Shown here piece by piece: positions 52,754-61,025 of a stretch of 64,000 bases of DNA. A program made the position numbers and the translations under genes. The DNA lies in assembly GCA_944390885.1 (NCBI GenBank), contig CALXRP010000001.1, positions 110,906-174,905 of the forward strand, in the 5' to 3' direction. Every line of letters starts with the position of its first letter. The first letter of the stretch is position 1. The stretch comes from an uncultured Alphaproteobacteria bacterium. GTDB taxonomy: Bacteria; Pseudomonadota; Alphaproteobacteria; RF32; CAG-239. The notes beneath the pieces are model-generated. The model saw nothing but the letters and a program-made list of their open reading frames with translations. It did not search any database and was not told the origin of the DNA.

Positions 52754-53320
52754 ATGTTGAGGCTAAGTAAGTTTATCGGGAAAGGGGCGACCAGGATATG
52801 TTTTGAGCATCCCGAAGATCCTAATAAATGTATTAAAGTTGCCGTGCGCCCCAAAGATAATGCCGTGCTTGAAAAAGAGTTAAAAACATATTTTTTGGTT
52901 CGGTTGTATATAGAAGAGTACCTTATTACTTATGATCAGAAACCGGTTGATACGAATCTGGGAAAAGGACTTGTTTGTGAGCTGCTTCGTGATGATGACG
53001 GAAGTTATTCAAAATCGTTGGATTATTACTTGTCCAAAGGCCCGCTTGATGATGAGATTGTAAGTCAAATATGGCATTTCAGCTATAGTTTGGTTGAGCA
53101 TGATGTGTTTTTTTATGATTTTAATTTGAAAAATTTTATTGTTCAGATTAAGGGCGGTCATAAGTTTTTGCATTATACTGATCTTAAAAGTTTTGAAAAT
53201 TATAAGTCTTGGACTTTTTTAAAGTTGGAGAAAATTATTATGCCTCTGGCGAGATATTTGATGATTAAGCGATTAAAACGTTTGTTTGATATTTTGGAAA
53301 TCCCGATAGTTAAAAGTTAA
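52754..53320 (+). CDS. YrbL-like protein
   Basis: A 188-residue protein whose start LSKFIGKGATRICFEHPEDPNKCIKV (shown here in its two halves FIGKGATRICF and HPEDPNKCIKV) matches the YrbL family, a kinase-fold protein regulated by PhoP in E. coli. The Lys of a kinase-like nucleotide site may be in CIKVAV, and FYDFNLKNFIV resembles a catalytic-loop region. Function unknown. It is divergent from the XRE gene with a palindromic operator between, and ends at a terminator. Confidence 0.75.
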   Translation: MLRLSKFIGKGATRICFEHPEDPNKCIKVAVRPKDNAVLEKELKTYFLVRLYIEEYLITYDQKPVDTNLGKGLVCELLRDDDGSYSKSLDYYLSKGPLDDEIVSQIWHFSYSLVEHDVFFYDFNLKNFIVQIKGGHKFLHYTDLKSFENYKSWTFLKLEKIIMPLARYLMIKRLKRLFDILEIPIVKS

Positions 53321-53325
53321 GCTTA

Positions 53326-53356
53326 AAAATGCCCCGTTGCAAAAACGGGGCATTTT
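53326..53356. terminator. Bidirectional terminator between the YrbL-like gene and the Mla operon
   Basis: aaaatgccccgtt (53326-53338) / aacggggcatttt (53344-53356), a perfect 13-bp stem between converging genes. Confidence 0.9.
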
Positions 53357-53360
53357 GCGG

Positions 53361-53930
53361 TTAGTGCAACGTAATTATTTTTGCGGCAATTTGGCGGGCC
53401 ATTTCTGCCAAAAGCAGGCTTTGAGCAGAGACAAATTCTTCATAGTTGTCTCCGGCCGGTCGAGACAGGCTTGTCTGTCCTCGGTAGATGATTTGTCCGT
53501 TACGATTTAGAATATACCACCAGGCTTCCAGTGTGGCATTTTTATCAAATTCGCCGTCCAGTCGGTTGATTTCCAGTGATATGGTGTGATTGTAATTATC
53601 ACTTATGATGCTGCTTGGTTTTATGAACGATTTTGGCAGCAGATAAGCCATATCGGATGCCAGCGTGCGACGAATAATGCCGGATAAGGACGAGCTCCAG
53701 CGGTTGAATTCTGATATATTATATTCAACCGTGTTTTCAATTGTTACGATTTGCGGACGCTTGATATATTCGGGAATCTGGACTTCTTGAATGCCGATGT
53801 TTAGTCGTACTTGGCTTATCGGGTCGGCCGGGACGGTTTTGAGCATGTAAAACTGGGACGGCGGGCTTTCTGTGAACCCGATACAGCCGCAAAGAAGAAA
53901 GAATGCACACAGGCTTATTAATCTTTTCAT
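53361..53930 (-). CDS. ABC-type transport auxiliary lipoprotein (PqiC/MlaX-like)
   Basis: A 189-residue lipoprotein with lipobox LLCGC (Cys16) and the segment SQFYMLKTVPADP typical of the ABC_trans_aux family. In E. coli PqiC sits in the outer membrane and works with an MCE protein. Here it is the last gene of a four-gene operon with MlaE-, MlaF- and MlaD-like proteins, overlapping the MCE gene by 4 bp. Confidence 0.85.
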   Translation of the reverse strand: MKRLISLCAFFLLCGCIGFTESPPSQFYMLKTVPADPISQVRLNIGIQEVQIPEYIKRPQIVTIENTVEYNISEFNRWSSSLSGIIRRTLASDMAYLLPKSFIKPSSIISDNYNHTISLEINRLDGEFDKNATLEAWWYILNRNGQIIYRGQTSLSRPAGDNYEEFVSAQSLLLAEMARQIAAKIITLH

Positions 53931-54688
53931 TTCTCTTTTCCTTTCAAAAGGGCTTCCGGATGGCGTTCCAGGTAGTCTGTCAGGTTGCGGAAAGAGTCGG
54001 AAGCCTCGCGAATGCTGGTCATGGTTTGGTTTAGGTTATACAAAGTTCCGGTTACGGCGCGCGGGTTGTTGCCCATTAAGGAATCAATTTTATCAATGAT
54101 GCTTTCAACCTGCGGCATTTGATTGTTCAGGTTTGTAAAGAATTTGTTGAAGCTGTCAATGCTTTGTTTGACCGGCAGACTTTGCAGGTCTCTGGACAGT
54201 TCAGCCAGCGATGATAAGGTTGTCGGTACGACCAGGTAACCCTGGCGGTTGGTTTGGGCAAAAGCCGAAGCATTTGGTAAAATGGTAAATTCAATCATTA
54301 GCTGGCCGGTTACATAACTTTTGGTGGTTAAACGGGCACGGAGACCTTTTTCTATCATTTTTTCAAGAAGTTTTTTCTTGTCGCGATATTCTGCAATGGC
54401 TCTGATGTTCTGGTTGTTCAGTTCTGCATAGACGGCAATGCTGAAATCCATTGAATCCGGATTGGCGAAAATGCCGATTTTGGTAACGTTTCCGATTTCT
54501 ACCCCTTTAAATATAACTGCAGAACCGACGTTTAGGCCTTTGATTGATTCTTCAAAATACATTACAACGGTGTTTTGTTTATTGCCTGACAGGCGCGTTT
54601 TGATATATATGCCGGCCGTGATGACAATGATGGCAATACCGGCGGCAATAAAAAGTCCGATCAGGGTTTTGTTGGGTTGTTTAGGCAT
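53927..54688 (-). CDS. mlaD: MCE-domain lipid-binding protein (MlaD-like)
   Basis: A 253-residue inner-membrane-anchored protein: one N-terminal helix (about 8-29), then the MCE domain (about 40-120, with GLNVGSAVIFKGVEIGNV) and a C-terminal helical region that may form a coiled coil (SIDSFNKFFTNLNNQM). MCE proteins form hexameric rings or tubes that carry lipids across the periplasm. ATG 54688 follows GGAGGAG. It overlaps the ATPase gene by 8 bp. Confidence 0.9.
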   Translation of the reverse strand: MPKQPNKTLIGLFIAAGIAIIVITAGIYIKTRLSGNKQNTVVMYFEESIKGLNVGSAVIFKGVEIGNVTKIGIFANPDSMDFSIAVYAELNNQNIRAIAEYRDKKKLLEKMIEKGLRARLTTKSYVTGQLMIEFTILPNASAFAQTNRQGYLVVPTTLSSLAELSRDLQSLPVKQSIDSFNKFFTNLNNQMPQVESIIDKIDSLMGNNPRAVTGTLYNLNQTMTSIREASDSFRNLTDYLERHPEALLKGKEK

Positions 54689-55445
54689 TTTTTTCTCCTC
54701 CACGCGTTAAAAATTCGCGAAGTTTGGGGTTTTGGGTGTTTTTTAATAGTTCTTTGGGATTGCCGCGGCCGGAAATGCCTTTGGTGTCGGCATCCAGAAA
54801 GATCGAGTTGCTGCCGATGGCAAATATCGAATCGAGTTCGTGGGTTACAACAACAATGGTTGTGCCCAAGCTTTGGTTTAGGTCCAAGATCAGATCGTCA
54901 AGCAATTTTGAACTTATCGGATCAAGTCCGGCGGAAGGTTCGTCGAAGTAAACAATTTTCGGATCAAGAGCCAGAGCACGGGCAAGCCCGGCGCGTTTTT
55001 TCATTCCGCCGCTGATTTCTGAAGGGTAGTAATCTTCAAATCCGGTCAGTCCGACGAGTGCCAGTTTCAAAGACACAAGTTCGCTGATTAATTTTGGCGA
55101 ATAAGAGGTGTATCTTTGCAACGGCAGAGCAATGTTTTCTGCCAAAGTCATTGAGCTGAACAAGGCGCCGCTCTGGTATAATATGCCGCAACGTTGCATA
55201 ATTTGGTTACGTTGCTGTGGCGAAGCTTTGGTAAAATCCGTGCCGCCGATGCAGATTTGTCCGCTAAACGGCTCTAATAATCCGGTCAGGGCCTTCAGCA
55301 GTGTGCTTTTGCCGCCGCCGCTGGCTCCCATAATGATGAATATGTCGCCTTTGTTGACTTGGAAACTGATGTCTTTCATCAGAGTAAAGTTTCCGTATCC
55401 CAAGGTCAGATTGTTTACTTCTATTTCCGGTTGCTGCTTATTCAT
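54681..55445 (-). CDS. mlaF: ABC transporter ATP-binding protein (MlaF-like)
   Basis: A 254-residue ATPase with Walker A GASGGGKST, Q-loop (LYQSGALFSS), signature ISGGMKKRAGLARAL, Walker B IVYFDEPSAGLDP, and H-loop VTHELDS. The ISGGMxKR variant and QSGALFSS are features of MlaF/Ttg2A. It overlaps mlaE by 4 bp (ATGA). Confidence 0.93.
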   Translation of the reverse strand: MNKQQPEIEVNNLTLGYGNFTLMKDISFQVNKGDIFIIMGASGGGKSTLLKALTGLLEPFSGQICIGGTDFTKASPQQRNQIMQRCGILYQSGALFSSMTLAENIALPLQRYTSYSPKLISELVSLKLALVGLTGFEDYYPSEISGGMKKRAGLARALALDPKIVYFDEPSAGLDPISSKLLDDLILDLNQSLGTTIVVVTHELDSIFAIGSNSIFLDADTKGISGRGNPKELLKNTQNPKLREFLTRGGEKNA

Positions 55446-56548
55446 ATTCCCAAAACCTTGAAGATAAATGTAAGTATGCCGGTTACGACAATCATCCAGA
55501 CGATTGCCGAGACAACGGATTTGGTAGCTGCCATACCGACGCTATCGGCATTGCGTCCACAGTTGACGCCGTAGTAGCACCCACAAAGAGAAATGATCAT
55601 CCCATATAAGAAACCGTGAAAGACACCGACCAAAAAATTGTCTAATTCAAAAGTGTCAACCGAGAATTTGATATATTCCTGCAGGGATATATCCAGCATG
55701 ACCGTTCCGACAAAAGTTCCTCCGAATATGCCCATAAAATCAGCCAGAACCGTTAGTACCGGCATGGTGATGAGAAGGCTTAAAGTGCGGGGCAAAACCA
55801 GAAAATCGGTAACCGGGATGCCCATGGTTTTTAGAGCGTCTATTTCTTCGTTGACCTGCATTGTGCCGATGGCCGCGGCGTAAGAAGCGCCGGTGCGGCC
55901 GGCCATGATGATTCCGGCCATGATGGCGCCCATGATTCTGGTCATGCCGATGGTTACCAGGCTGGCAACATAAATCTGCGCACCGAAAGTTTGCAGTTGG
56001 ATGGCACCGACAAAGGCCAGAATCAATCCGACCATAAAACTGACCAGAGAAACAATTGCAACGGCGCGGTAACCGCAGTCTTCCAGGGCGAATAAAAAGT
56101 CTACCGGGCGCATAACGGCTTTTCCGGTCAGAAAACGTCCGATTGAGGTTAGGAGGCGTCCGAGGAATTTTAAGCCGCTGATAAAACCCGTATATATGTT
56201 CAGTCCCCAGCCGCCCAAGGCTTCCAGCCACGGTGTTGTGCGGCTTGGCGGCGAAGGCGGGTTGCGGTCGACTTCCAAAGCCAGGGAGACCAAACGGTGC
56301 AAGTTTTCGGGGAGAGAGGAAAAATCATAAGATGTTTTTTGTTTGTCGGCACGTTTGGCCAGTTCATATAAGACCACGACCAATGTGGAGTCCCAGCGTT
56401 CCAGACCAGAAGTCTTTACCAAAATGTTTCTGGCTTTGGCAGCAGCATTGAACAGAGCAGTTTTTTCAGTTTCATTGTCATAGCTCGAAAAATTTCCGCT
56501 GAGTTCCATTTCCAAAGTTTGTTTTGTTAAATTAAATGTTAACGGCAT
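55442..56548 (-). CDS. mlaE: ABC transporter permease with N-terminal STAS domain (MlaE-MlaB fusion)
   Basis: A 368-residue protein. Residues about 1-95 form a STAS-like domain (MlaB-type: LTFNLTKQTLEMELSG, RWDSTLVVVLYELAK), and residues about 115-368 are the MlaE/Ttg2B permease (GAIQLQTFGAQIYVASLV, then MGAIMAGIIMAGRTGASY). E. coli encodes MlaB and MlaE separately. First gene of the operon; it maintains outer-membrane lipid asymmetry by phospholipid transport, in a direction not shown here. Confidence 0.92.
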   Translation of the reverse strand: MPLTFNLTKQTLEMELSGNFSSYDNETEKTALFNAAAKARNILVKTSGLERWDSTLVVVLYELAKRADKQKTSYDFSSLPENLHRLVSLALEVDRNPPSPPSRTTPWLEALGGWGLNIYTGFISGLKFLGRLLTSIGRFLTGKAVMRPVDFLFALEDCGYRAVAIVSLVSFMVGLILAFVGAIQLQTFGAQIYVASLVTIGMTRIMGAIMAGIIMAGRTGASYAAAIGTMQVNEEIDALKTMGIPVTDFLVLPRTLSLLITMPVLTVLADFMGIFGGTFVGTVMLDISLQEYIKFSVDTFELDNFLVGVFHGFLYGMIISLCGCYYGVNCGRNADSVGMAATKSVVSAIVWMIVVTGILTFIFKVLGI

Positions 56549-56636
56549 TTTGTTCTCTGAAAAAATTTTTTATTAGTATAAGATAATTCTTGGCAGGAAT
56601 TTATCAAGACAGTATAATTTCTGGGGATAAAAAGGT

Positions 56637-57329
56637 ATGAAAGCATATAAAGAAAAAATCAGGGAAAATTTGGAGCAGTTGGCAGAGGACGGGTATCGGA
56701 AATTTTCGGCGGCGCTGCTTCCGGGGGTTGAAAATGTATTGGGTGTCAGACTTCCCAAATTGCGGAAACTGGCGCAGAAAATTGCGGCTGACGATTGGCA
56801 AGGCTATTTGGCTGATCCGGATGAGACTTATATGGAAAGCCTTATGCTGCAGGGGATGGTTATGGGATATGCCAAAGCGGAATGGGAGATTGTTTGTCCG
56901 TATATTGAAAATTTTGTGCCCAAGATTAACAGCTGGTCTGTGTGTGATTGTTGTTGCTCAAGTTTTAAAGTTTTGAAGAAAAATCAAGAAGTCGGATGGA
57001 TATGGCTGCAAAAATATCTTCTTTCTGACAAGGAATTTGAAATCCGTTTCGGTCTGGTGGCGTTGCTTTGGTTTTTTATTGAAGAAAAATATCTCGGGCA
57101 GATATTTGAGATATTGGATAAATCTGAACCTGCGGGGTATTATGTGAAAATGGCAAAGGCCTGGTTGGCGGCGGAATGTTTTATTAAATTTCCGGTACAA
57201 ACGGCAGATTATTTGGAGAAATCAGGCCTGGATGACTAGAGTTTTAACAAAACTCTGCAGAAAATTTGCGAATCTTTCCGTGTTTCGCCGGAGGTTAAAG
57301 AACGAATCCGCAAAATGCGTCGAAAATAA
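56637..57329 (+). pseudogene. DNA alkylation repair protein (AlkD-like), interrupted by in-frame TAG
   Basis: A HEAT-repeat DNA glycosylase-like protein of the DNA_alkylation family. Residues 1-200 are intact (KAYKEKIRENLEQLAEDGYR ... NSWSVCDCCCSS ... EKSGLDD). A TAG at 57237-57239 follows GLDD; in the same frame the sequence then reads SFNKTLQKICESFRVSPEVK and on to RKMRRK and TAA at 57327-57329, which is the usual family C-terminus. A Trp is commonly found where TAG stands (DDWxFNK), so one TGG-to-TAG change explains it. The shortened protein (56637-57239) lacks 30 residues and may or may not work. Confidence 0.8.
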
Positions 57330-57385
57330 TCCGGATGAAACCCTGCTGCTTTAGGAGAGAGAGGTTAGTATACCGGTGAGGACGG

Positions 57386-57646
57386 TTATAATTTGAGGCA
57401 GTTATTTATGTTTATACCTTTGCTGCGGCAGATGGTTTCCCGGTCGCTGTCGGGCAGGTCTTCAAAGTCACCGTAATTGAGCATATCTTTTTCAAACTCT
57501 TCTTCATCATCGAGGCCGGCGGCTGTATCAATCAGTTTTTCTTCGGCAATGGTTTTTATAAAAAAGTTTTTTTCGTCGTCTTCCTGAAACGGACGGTTGG
57601 AAAAATCTTTGATTTCTACTTTGTCTCCCGGAGCCGGTGTGTACAT
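57386..57646 (-). CDS. Hypothetical acidic protein (86 aa)
   Basis: An 86-residue protein starting MYTPAPGDKVEIKDFSNRPF, strongly acidic (DDEEEFEKDM, DLPDSDRE), with two Cys near the C-terminus (TICRSKGININNCLKL). No signal peptide or known motif. GGAGGATAAA precedes the ATG, an excellent ribosome-binding site, so it is likely expressed. Between an AlkD-like gene and pirin. Function unknown. Confidence 0.65.
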   Translation of the reverse strand: MYTPAPGDKVEIKDFSNRPFQEDDEKNFFIKTIAEEKLIDTAAGLDDEEEFEKDMLNYGDFEDLPDSDRETICRSKGININNCLKL

Positions 57647-57736
57647 TTTATCCTCCTTTGTTATGATACTTGTCAGATAAACCCGCGCCAGAAAATATCA
57701 ACCTGTCTTTCCGGCCAGTATGGAGAGTTAAAGGCG

Positions 57737-58444
57737 TTATTTGCTTAAATCGAATAGCAAAATATTGCTTTGCCGGTCAATACCTCGGATTTGAATTTCC
57801 GTGTCTTCATCCCATATTGCATAACCGTCGCCGGCAACCAGCGGTGTGTTATTCAGGGAGGCGGAACCGGCGGCAATTTGAAGCCAGACGGCGCGGTCTG
57901 CGGAGATTTTATATTTTACCGTTTGTCCGGCGTCGAGCAGGCATTGATAAATTTTGGTATTTTGATGAATTTGAACGGAATCGCCGATGCCATCAGGCGA
58001 AACAATCAGATACAGCCGGTTTTTCAGTTCTTTTTCTGGAAATTTCTTTTGCAGATAATCAGGATGCAGATCTCTTAAATCCGGCATGATCCAGATTTGC
58101 AAAAAATGTACTTGTTCTTTAACCGAGGGATTGAATTCACTATGCAAAATACCGCTGCCGGCTGTCATTTTCTGGATTTCTCCCGAGCGGATAACCGAGC
58201 CGGAGTCCAAGCTGTCTTTGTGCTCCAAGGCACCGCTCAGTACGACCGTGATGATTTCCATATTATTATGCGGGTGCATTTCAAAGCCCCGTCCGGGTTC
58301 TACAATATCATCATTGATGACGCGGAGGTCGCTGAAACCCATGAATTGCGGATCATAATAGTTTCCAAAAGAAAAACTGTGATAACTGTCGAGCCATTCA
58401 GTCTGGGTGTGGCCACGTTCGTCGGCCGGTCTTAAAAAATGCAT
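57737..58444 (-). CDS. Pirin family protein
   Basis: A 235-residue bicupin. The N-terminal cupin has the metal-binding HPHNNMEI and the downstream His/Glu (ILHSEF), and starts with FLRPADERGHTQTEWLDSYHSFSF, which is diagnostic in its parts RGHTQTEWLDSYHSF. Bacterial pirins often oxidise quercetin or regulate enzymes. ATG 58444 follows AAAGGAG. Divergent from the metallothionein operon. Confidence 0.88.
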   Translation of the reverse strand: MHFLRPADERGHTQTEWLDSYHSFSFGNYYDPQFMGFSDLRVINDDIVEPGRGFEMHPHNNMEIITVVLSGALEHKDSLDSGSVIRSGEIQKMTAGSGILHSEFNPSVKEQVHFLQIWIMPDLRDLHPDYLQKKFPEKELKNRLYLIVSPDGIGDSVQIHQNTKIYQCLLDAGQTVKYKISADRAVWLQIAAGSASLNNTPLVAGDGYAIWDEDTEIQIRGIDRQSNILLFDLSK

Positions 58445-58515
58445 TTTTTTCTCCTTTGTTTTTGACGGATATAAGATGAGGTTGAGTTTTTTCAAGTTTG
58501 TAATCGTAAAGACTA

Positions 58516-58570
58516 TTGACTTTTATACCATGCCGGGGTATATTGTAATTGTACCCTGTGGGGGTATATT
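58516..58570 (+). promoter_or_regulatory. Promoter with two CsoR-type operators before the metallothionein gene
   Basis: TTGACT (58516-58521), 17-bp spacer, TATATT (58539-58544). Two similar sites, taccatgccggggta (58526-58540) and taccctgtgggggta (58552-58566), match the TACC(C)-x-GGGG(G)TA form of CsoR-family operators. The first covers the spacer and part of the -10, the second the transcription start region. Confidence 0.75.
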
Positions 58571-58590
58571 GTTAAAATAAGGAGAATAAG

Positions 58591-58776
58591 ATGAGAAACT
58601 GTAATAATCCGAAATGTAAAAATCCAAACTGTACCTGCGGTGATAACTGCACTTGTGATGAAACACATCAGTGCGGAGAAGGTTGCGGATGCAACGAACA
58701 TTGCACCTGCGGCGACGATTGTCATTGCAATGAAGAGCATAAATGCAGCGAGAAATGCTCTTGTCATAAGGCGTAA
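58591..58776 (+). CDS. Bacterial metallothionein-like Cys/His-rich protein
   Basis: A 61-residue protein with 16 Cys and 5 His. The Cys appear as repeated CxC, CxxxC and CGxxC units (NCTCGDNCTCDE, GCGCNEHCTCGDDCHC), with acidic residues and Asn between and almost no hydrophobic residues. This composition is that of a metal-sequestering metallothionein. AAGGAGAATAAG precedes the ATG. It is followed after 4 bp by a CsoR-type regulator gene and lies behind a promoter with two CsoR-like operators, so the metal is most likely Cu(I). Sequence does not match a named metallothionein family that I recall. Confidence 0.8.
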   Translation: MRNCNNPKCKNPNCTCGDNCTCDETHQCGEGCGCNEHCTCGDDCHCNEEHKCSEKCSCHKA

Positions 58777-58780
58777 GGAA

Positions 58781-59071
58781 ATGTCTGAAGAACAAGATTT
58801 TTCAGGGCATCCGAATCATGAAGCAGAATTGCCGAGGCTGAACCGGATTCTCGGCCAGCTGGAAGGTGTGAAAAAGATGATTGCGGAGAATCGGTATTGT
58901 CCGGAGATTTTGATCCAGTTAAAAGCAATCCGATCGGCAATCCGCGCCGTGGAGAGTAATATTTTAAACCGGCATTTACAGGCTTGTGTGGCACAATCGT
59001 TTGATAACGAGGAGGCTAAAGCCGAAAAAATAGCAGAATTAAAAATGCTTTTTGATCGGTTTGAAGAATAA
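58781..59071 (+). CDS. csoR: CsoR-type metal-sensing repressor
   Basis: A 96-residue all-helical repressor of the DUF156 family. The Cu(I) ligands of CsoR are conserved: Cys40 (NRYCPEI), His65 and Cys69 (NRHLQAC), i.e. the C-H-C set with 25 and 4 residue spacing; RcnR-type nickel sensors have His at the last position. It shares the promoter of the metallothionein gene (4 bp gap, AAGGA for its own ATG) and probably represses it until copper binds. The frame is open further upstream within the metallothionein gene, but that is not a start. Confidence 0.9.
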   Translation: MSEEQDFSGHPNHEAELPRLNRILGQLEGVKKMIAENRYCPEILIQLKAIRSAIRAVESNILNRHLQACVAQSFDNEEAKAEKIAELKMLFDRFEE

Positions 59072-59073
59072 TG

Positions 59074-59099
59074 AGGGGCCGTTTTTGCGGCCCTTTTTT
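59074..59099 (+). terminator. Terminator of the metallothionein-csoR operon
   Basis: ggggccg / gcggccc around ttttt, then T run. Confidence 0.85.
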
Positions 59100-59100
59100 A

Positions 59101-59129
59101 TTGATTCCCGACGCAGGCTTTGCTATAAT
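59101..59129 (+). promoter_or_regulatory. Sigma70 promoter of the GH108-like gene
   Basis: TTGATT (59101-59106), 17-bp spacer, TATAAT (59124-59129). The start would be near 59136, about 29 bp before ATG 59165. Confidence 0.7.
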
Positions 59130-59164
59130 ATCTCTAATATAAGCATATGGCGGAGAAAGATTTT

Positions 59165-60721
59165 ATGAGCAAGAATGCGCAAAAGGTTCCAGATGATGCC
59201 GTATCCCGGTTTTTGAAGCAGGAATATGCCCGGTATAATATGATGCCGCAGGTTATGAGAATTGATAACCAGGCGGTGGTTATTCCGTGTTTTTATATCA
59301 GAAGTTCTTTAAGTGTTCCCGAGGCAAAGGAGAAATTTATCAAGGATTATTTCAGTCGGCAGTATCGGGATATTAAACGGTATAAAGAAGCAGGTCTTGT
59401 GCCGCGGAAGATTTTGTTTAACGGCGGAACTTTTGTTGTGCCTTTTGATGATCGGGACAGCGATAAAAGGGACAGCCAAATGGCCGGCGAGATTATGCAG
59501 GCGGCTTATCGCGATTATCGGCGGGCGGCGGCTTATACCCAAAAGATAAATGAATGCGGAATCGGAAACGGGCAGCTAACCGAACTCGGGTTGGACAATA
59601 TTGAGGCTATGTCAGAAGCGTATAATCGTTATCTTTTGGAAAAAGCCAAAGAAAAAGCGGCAGAGTTTACTGCATTTTTGGCCAAAGGTGCCAAATCGGC
59701 GTTTAATGAAACAAAAATTTTGTTAGAAAGTTCCGATAAAGTTCAAAAAATTAAAATCGGGGCAGAGCGTTTTTGTAATCTGGCAAAAAAGACGGTTATC
59801 GGTGCTGCTTTAACGACATTAACACTGGGCGGCGGAATGTATGCAGGCCAGCAGTTGCTGAATAAGCAAAAAGAAAAAGATAAAACCGAAAAACTTATGC
59901 CGGCAGAGAGCAGTGCAGAAGAAGAGGATATTTTTGCCGATGTTGAAACTGAGGCGTTTCTGACAGATGCAGAGAAGCAGCCTTCCGAGAAAAATGAACA
60001 AGTTAAGTCTGATAAAAAAAGCAAAGAAAGTAAAAAAACGGTAGCAGAAGTTTCAAAAACAGGCAAACTTCCGAAAGAAATCAGAAAAAAATACGGTTTG
60101 GATGATGAGAAATTTCAGCGCTTTATGGGGATTATTTTTAAGCATGAAGGCGGTTATCGTAATGTGGCATGGGATTATCCGACGCAAATGGGAATTACCA
60201 GCGTGACATTAAACAGCTTTTGGCGGAATAATAAAGAATTGGCGCAGAAACTTGATTTTCCGACTGCAAAAAATATTAAAAAACTGAATAAGGAGCAATG
60301 CGAGCTGATTTATAAACGTGATTTTTATGATCATTATCGAATCGGCGATTTTAAGAATGAAAGCATTGCATTATTGTTGTTTGACATCAGGGTTAACCAT
60401 TCGTCGAAAACGGCATCCGATATTATTGCCAACGGGATTTATGAAGCGCGCGGGCGCAAAAATGTTCGTAATACGGATAAGATTTTGGAGCTGGCCAACG
60501 GTATTTCCGATAAGGCTTTGAATGAGCAATATTTTTATGATCATATGGTTAAAGCCCGGGTTGATTTTATCAATAAGAATCATAAAAAGAACGGCAAAAA
60601 AAGCAGCGATTATAACGGGCTGATGAATCGTGCCAATAAGTTTAAGGGCAAGTTTACGGCAACGAATCGTCAGAACGGAAATACTCTGCAGTTGGCAATG
60701 AATAATGTACGCGGCAGATAA
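59165..60721 (+). CDS. Membrane-anchored GH108-like peptidoglycan hydrolase
   Basis: A 518-residue protein. Residues 1-205 are a charged, mostly helical domain without known motif. One transmembrane segment (about 210-230, TVIGAALTTLTLGGGMYAG) is followed by a Glu/Lys/Ser-rich linker (about 235-300) and a C-terminal domain (about 315-500) with HEGGYRNVAWDYPTQMGIT, where Glu328 fits the catalytic Glu of glycoside hydrolase 108, and LLLFDIRVNHSSKTAS, the second family motif. GH108 proteins cleave peptidoglycan and often help secretion. A large N-terminal domain before the helix is unusual. I prefer ATG 59165 (GGAG upstream) to 59147. Confidence 0.7.
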   Translation: MSKNAQKVPDDAVSRFLKQEYARYNMMPQVMRIDNQAVVIPCFYIRSSLSVPEAKEKFIKDYFSRQYRDIKRYKEAGLVPRKILFNGGTFVVPFDDRDSDKRDSQMAGEIMQAAYRDYRRAAAYTQKINECGIGNGQLTELGLDNIEAMSEAYNRYLLEKAKEKAAEFTAFLAKGAKSAFNETKILLESSDKVQKIKIGAERFCNLAKKTVIGAALTTLTLGGGMYAGQQLLNKQKEKDKTEKLMPAESSAEEEDIFADVETEAFLTDAEKQPSEKNEQVKSDKKSKESKKTVAEVSKTGKLPKEIRKKYGLDDEKFQRFMGIIFKHEGGYRNVAWDYPTQMGITSVTLNSFWRNNKELAQKLDFPTAKNIKKLNKEQCELIYKRDFYDHYRIGDFKNESIALLLFDIRVNHSSKTASDIIANGIYEARGRKNVRNTDKILELANGISDKALNEQYFYDHMVKARVDFINKNHKKNGKKSSDYNGLMNRANKFKGKFTATNRQNGNTLQLAMNNVRGR

Positions 60722-60756
60722 AATAAAATCCCGTTTTAACGGGATTTTATTTTTTT
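60721..60756. terminator. Bidirectional terminator after the GH108-like gene
   Basis: aaataaaatcccgtt (60721-60735) / aacgggattttattt (60738-60752), then T run; a 15-bp stem between converging genes. Confidence 0.9.
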
Positions 60757-60758
60757 GA

Positions 60759-61025
60759 TTACTGCGGATGTTTGGGTTCTTGTTTTAAGAAAACACTTTG
60801 GCTGCTGTCTTGCCGGCCTTCGATTTCCAGTTTCGGGTTAACGAAAGAGGTTGAGCCTTTTTCATAAAAGTAAAAATCACGGCGGATGGCAGCTTTATCT
60901 TTAATGGAAAGCTGATTCCACTCTTTTTCATTCATGCCGTAGGGGTAGGTTTCTTTTATTTTGGGTTCAGAAGCAGCGCAGGCGCCGACAGCAAGCAACA
61001 ATCCCAACATTAATAATTTTCTCAT
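60759..61025 (-). CDS. Small lipoprotein (88 aa)
   Basis: Signal peptide with lipobox VGAC (Cys16; MRKLLMLGLLLAVGAC), followed by a short polar domain with MNEKEWNQLSIKDKAAIRRD, a pattern I have no family for, and a Gln/Lys/Pro-rich end. ATG 61025 is preceded by GAGGAGAAAAAAG. It is convergent with the GH108-like gene, and its 5' side has a gap of about 230 bp to hppA with no other feature visible. Confidence 0.7.
   Translation of the reverse strand: MRKLLMLGLLLAVGACAASEPKIKETYPYGMNEKEWNQLSIKDKAAIRRDFYFYEKGSTSFVNPKLEIEGRQDSSQSVFLKQEPKHPQ

Noticed and set aside
57237..57239. Genetic-code recoding of TAG (for example pyrrolysine)
   Set aside because: Many intact genes in the window end with TAG, and the position is normally Trp, one base from TAG; a point mutation is simpler.
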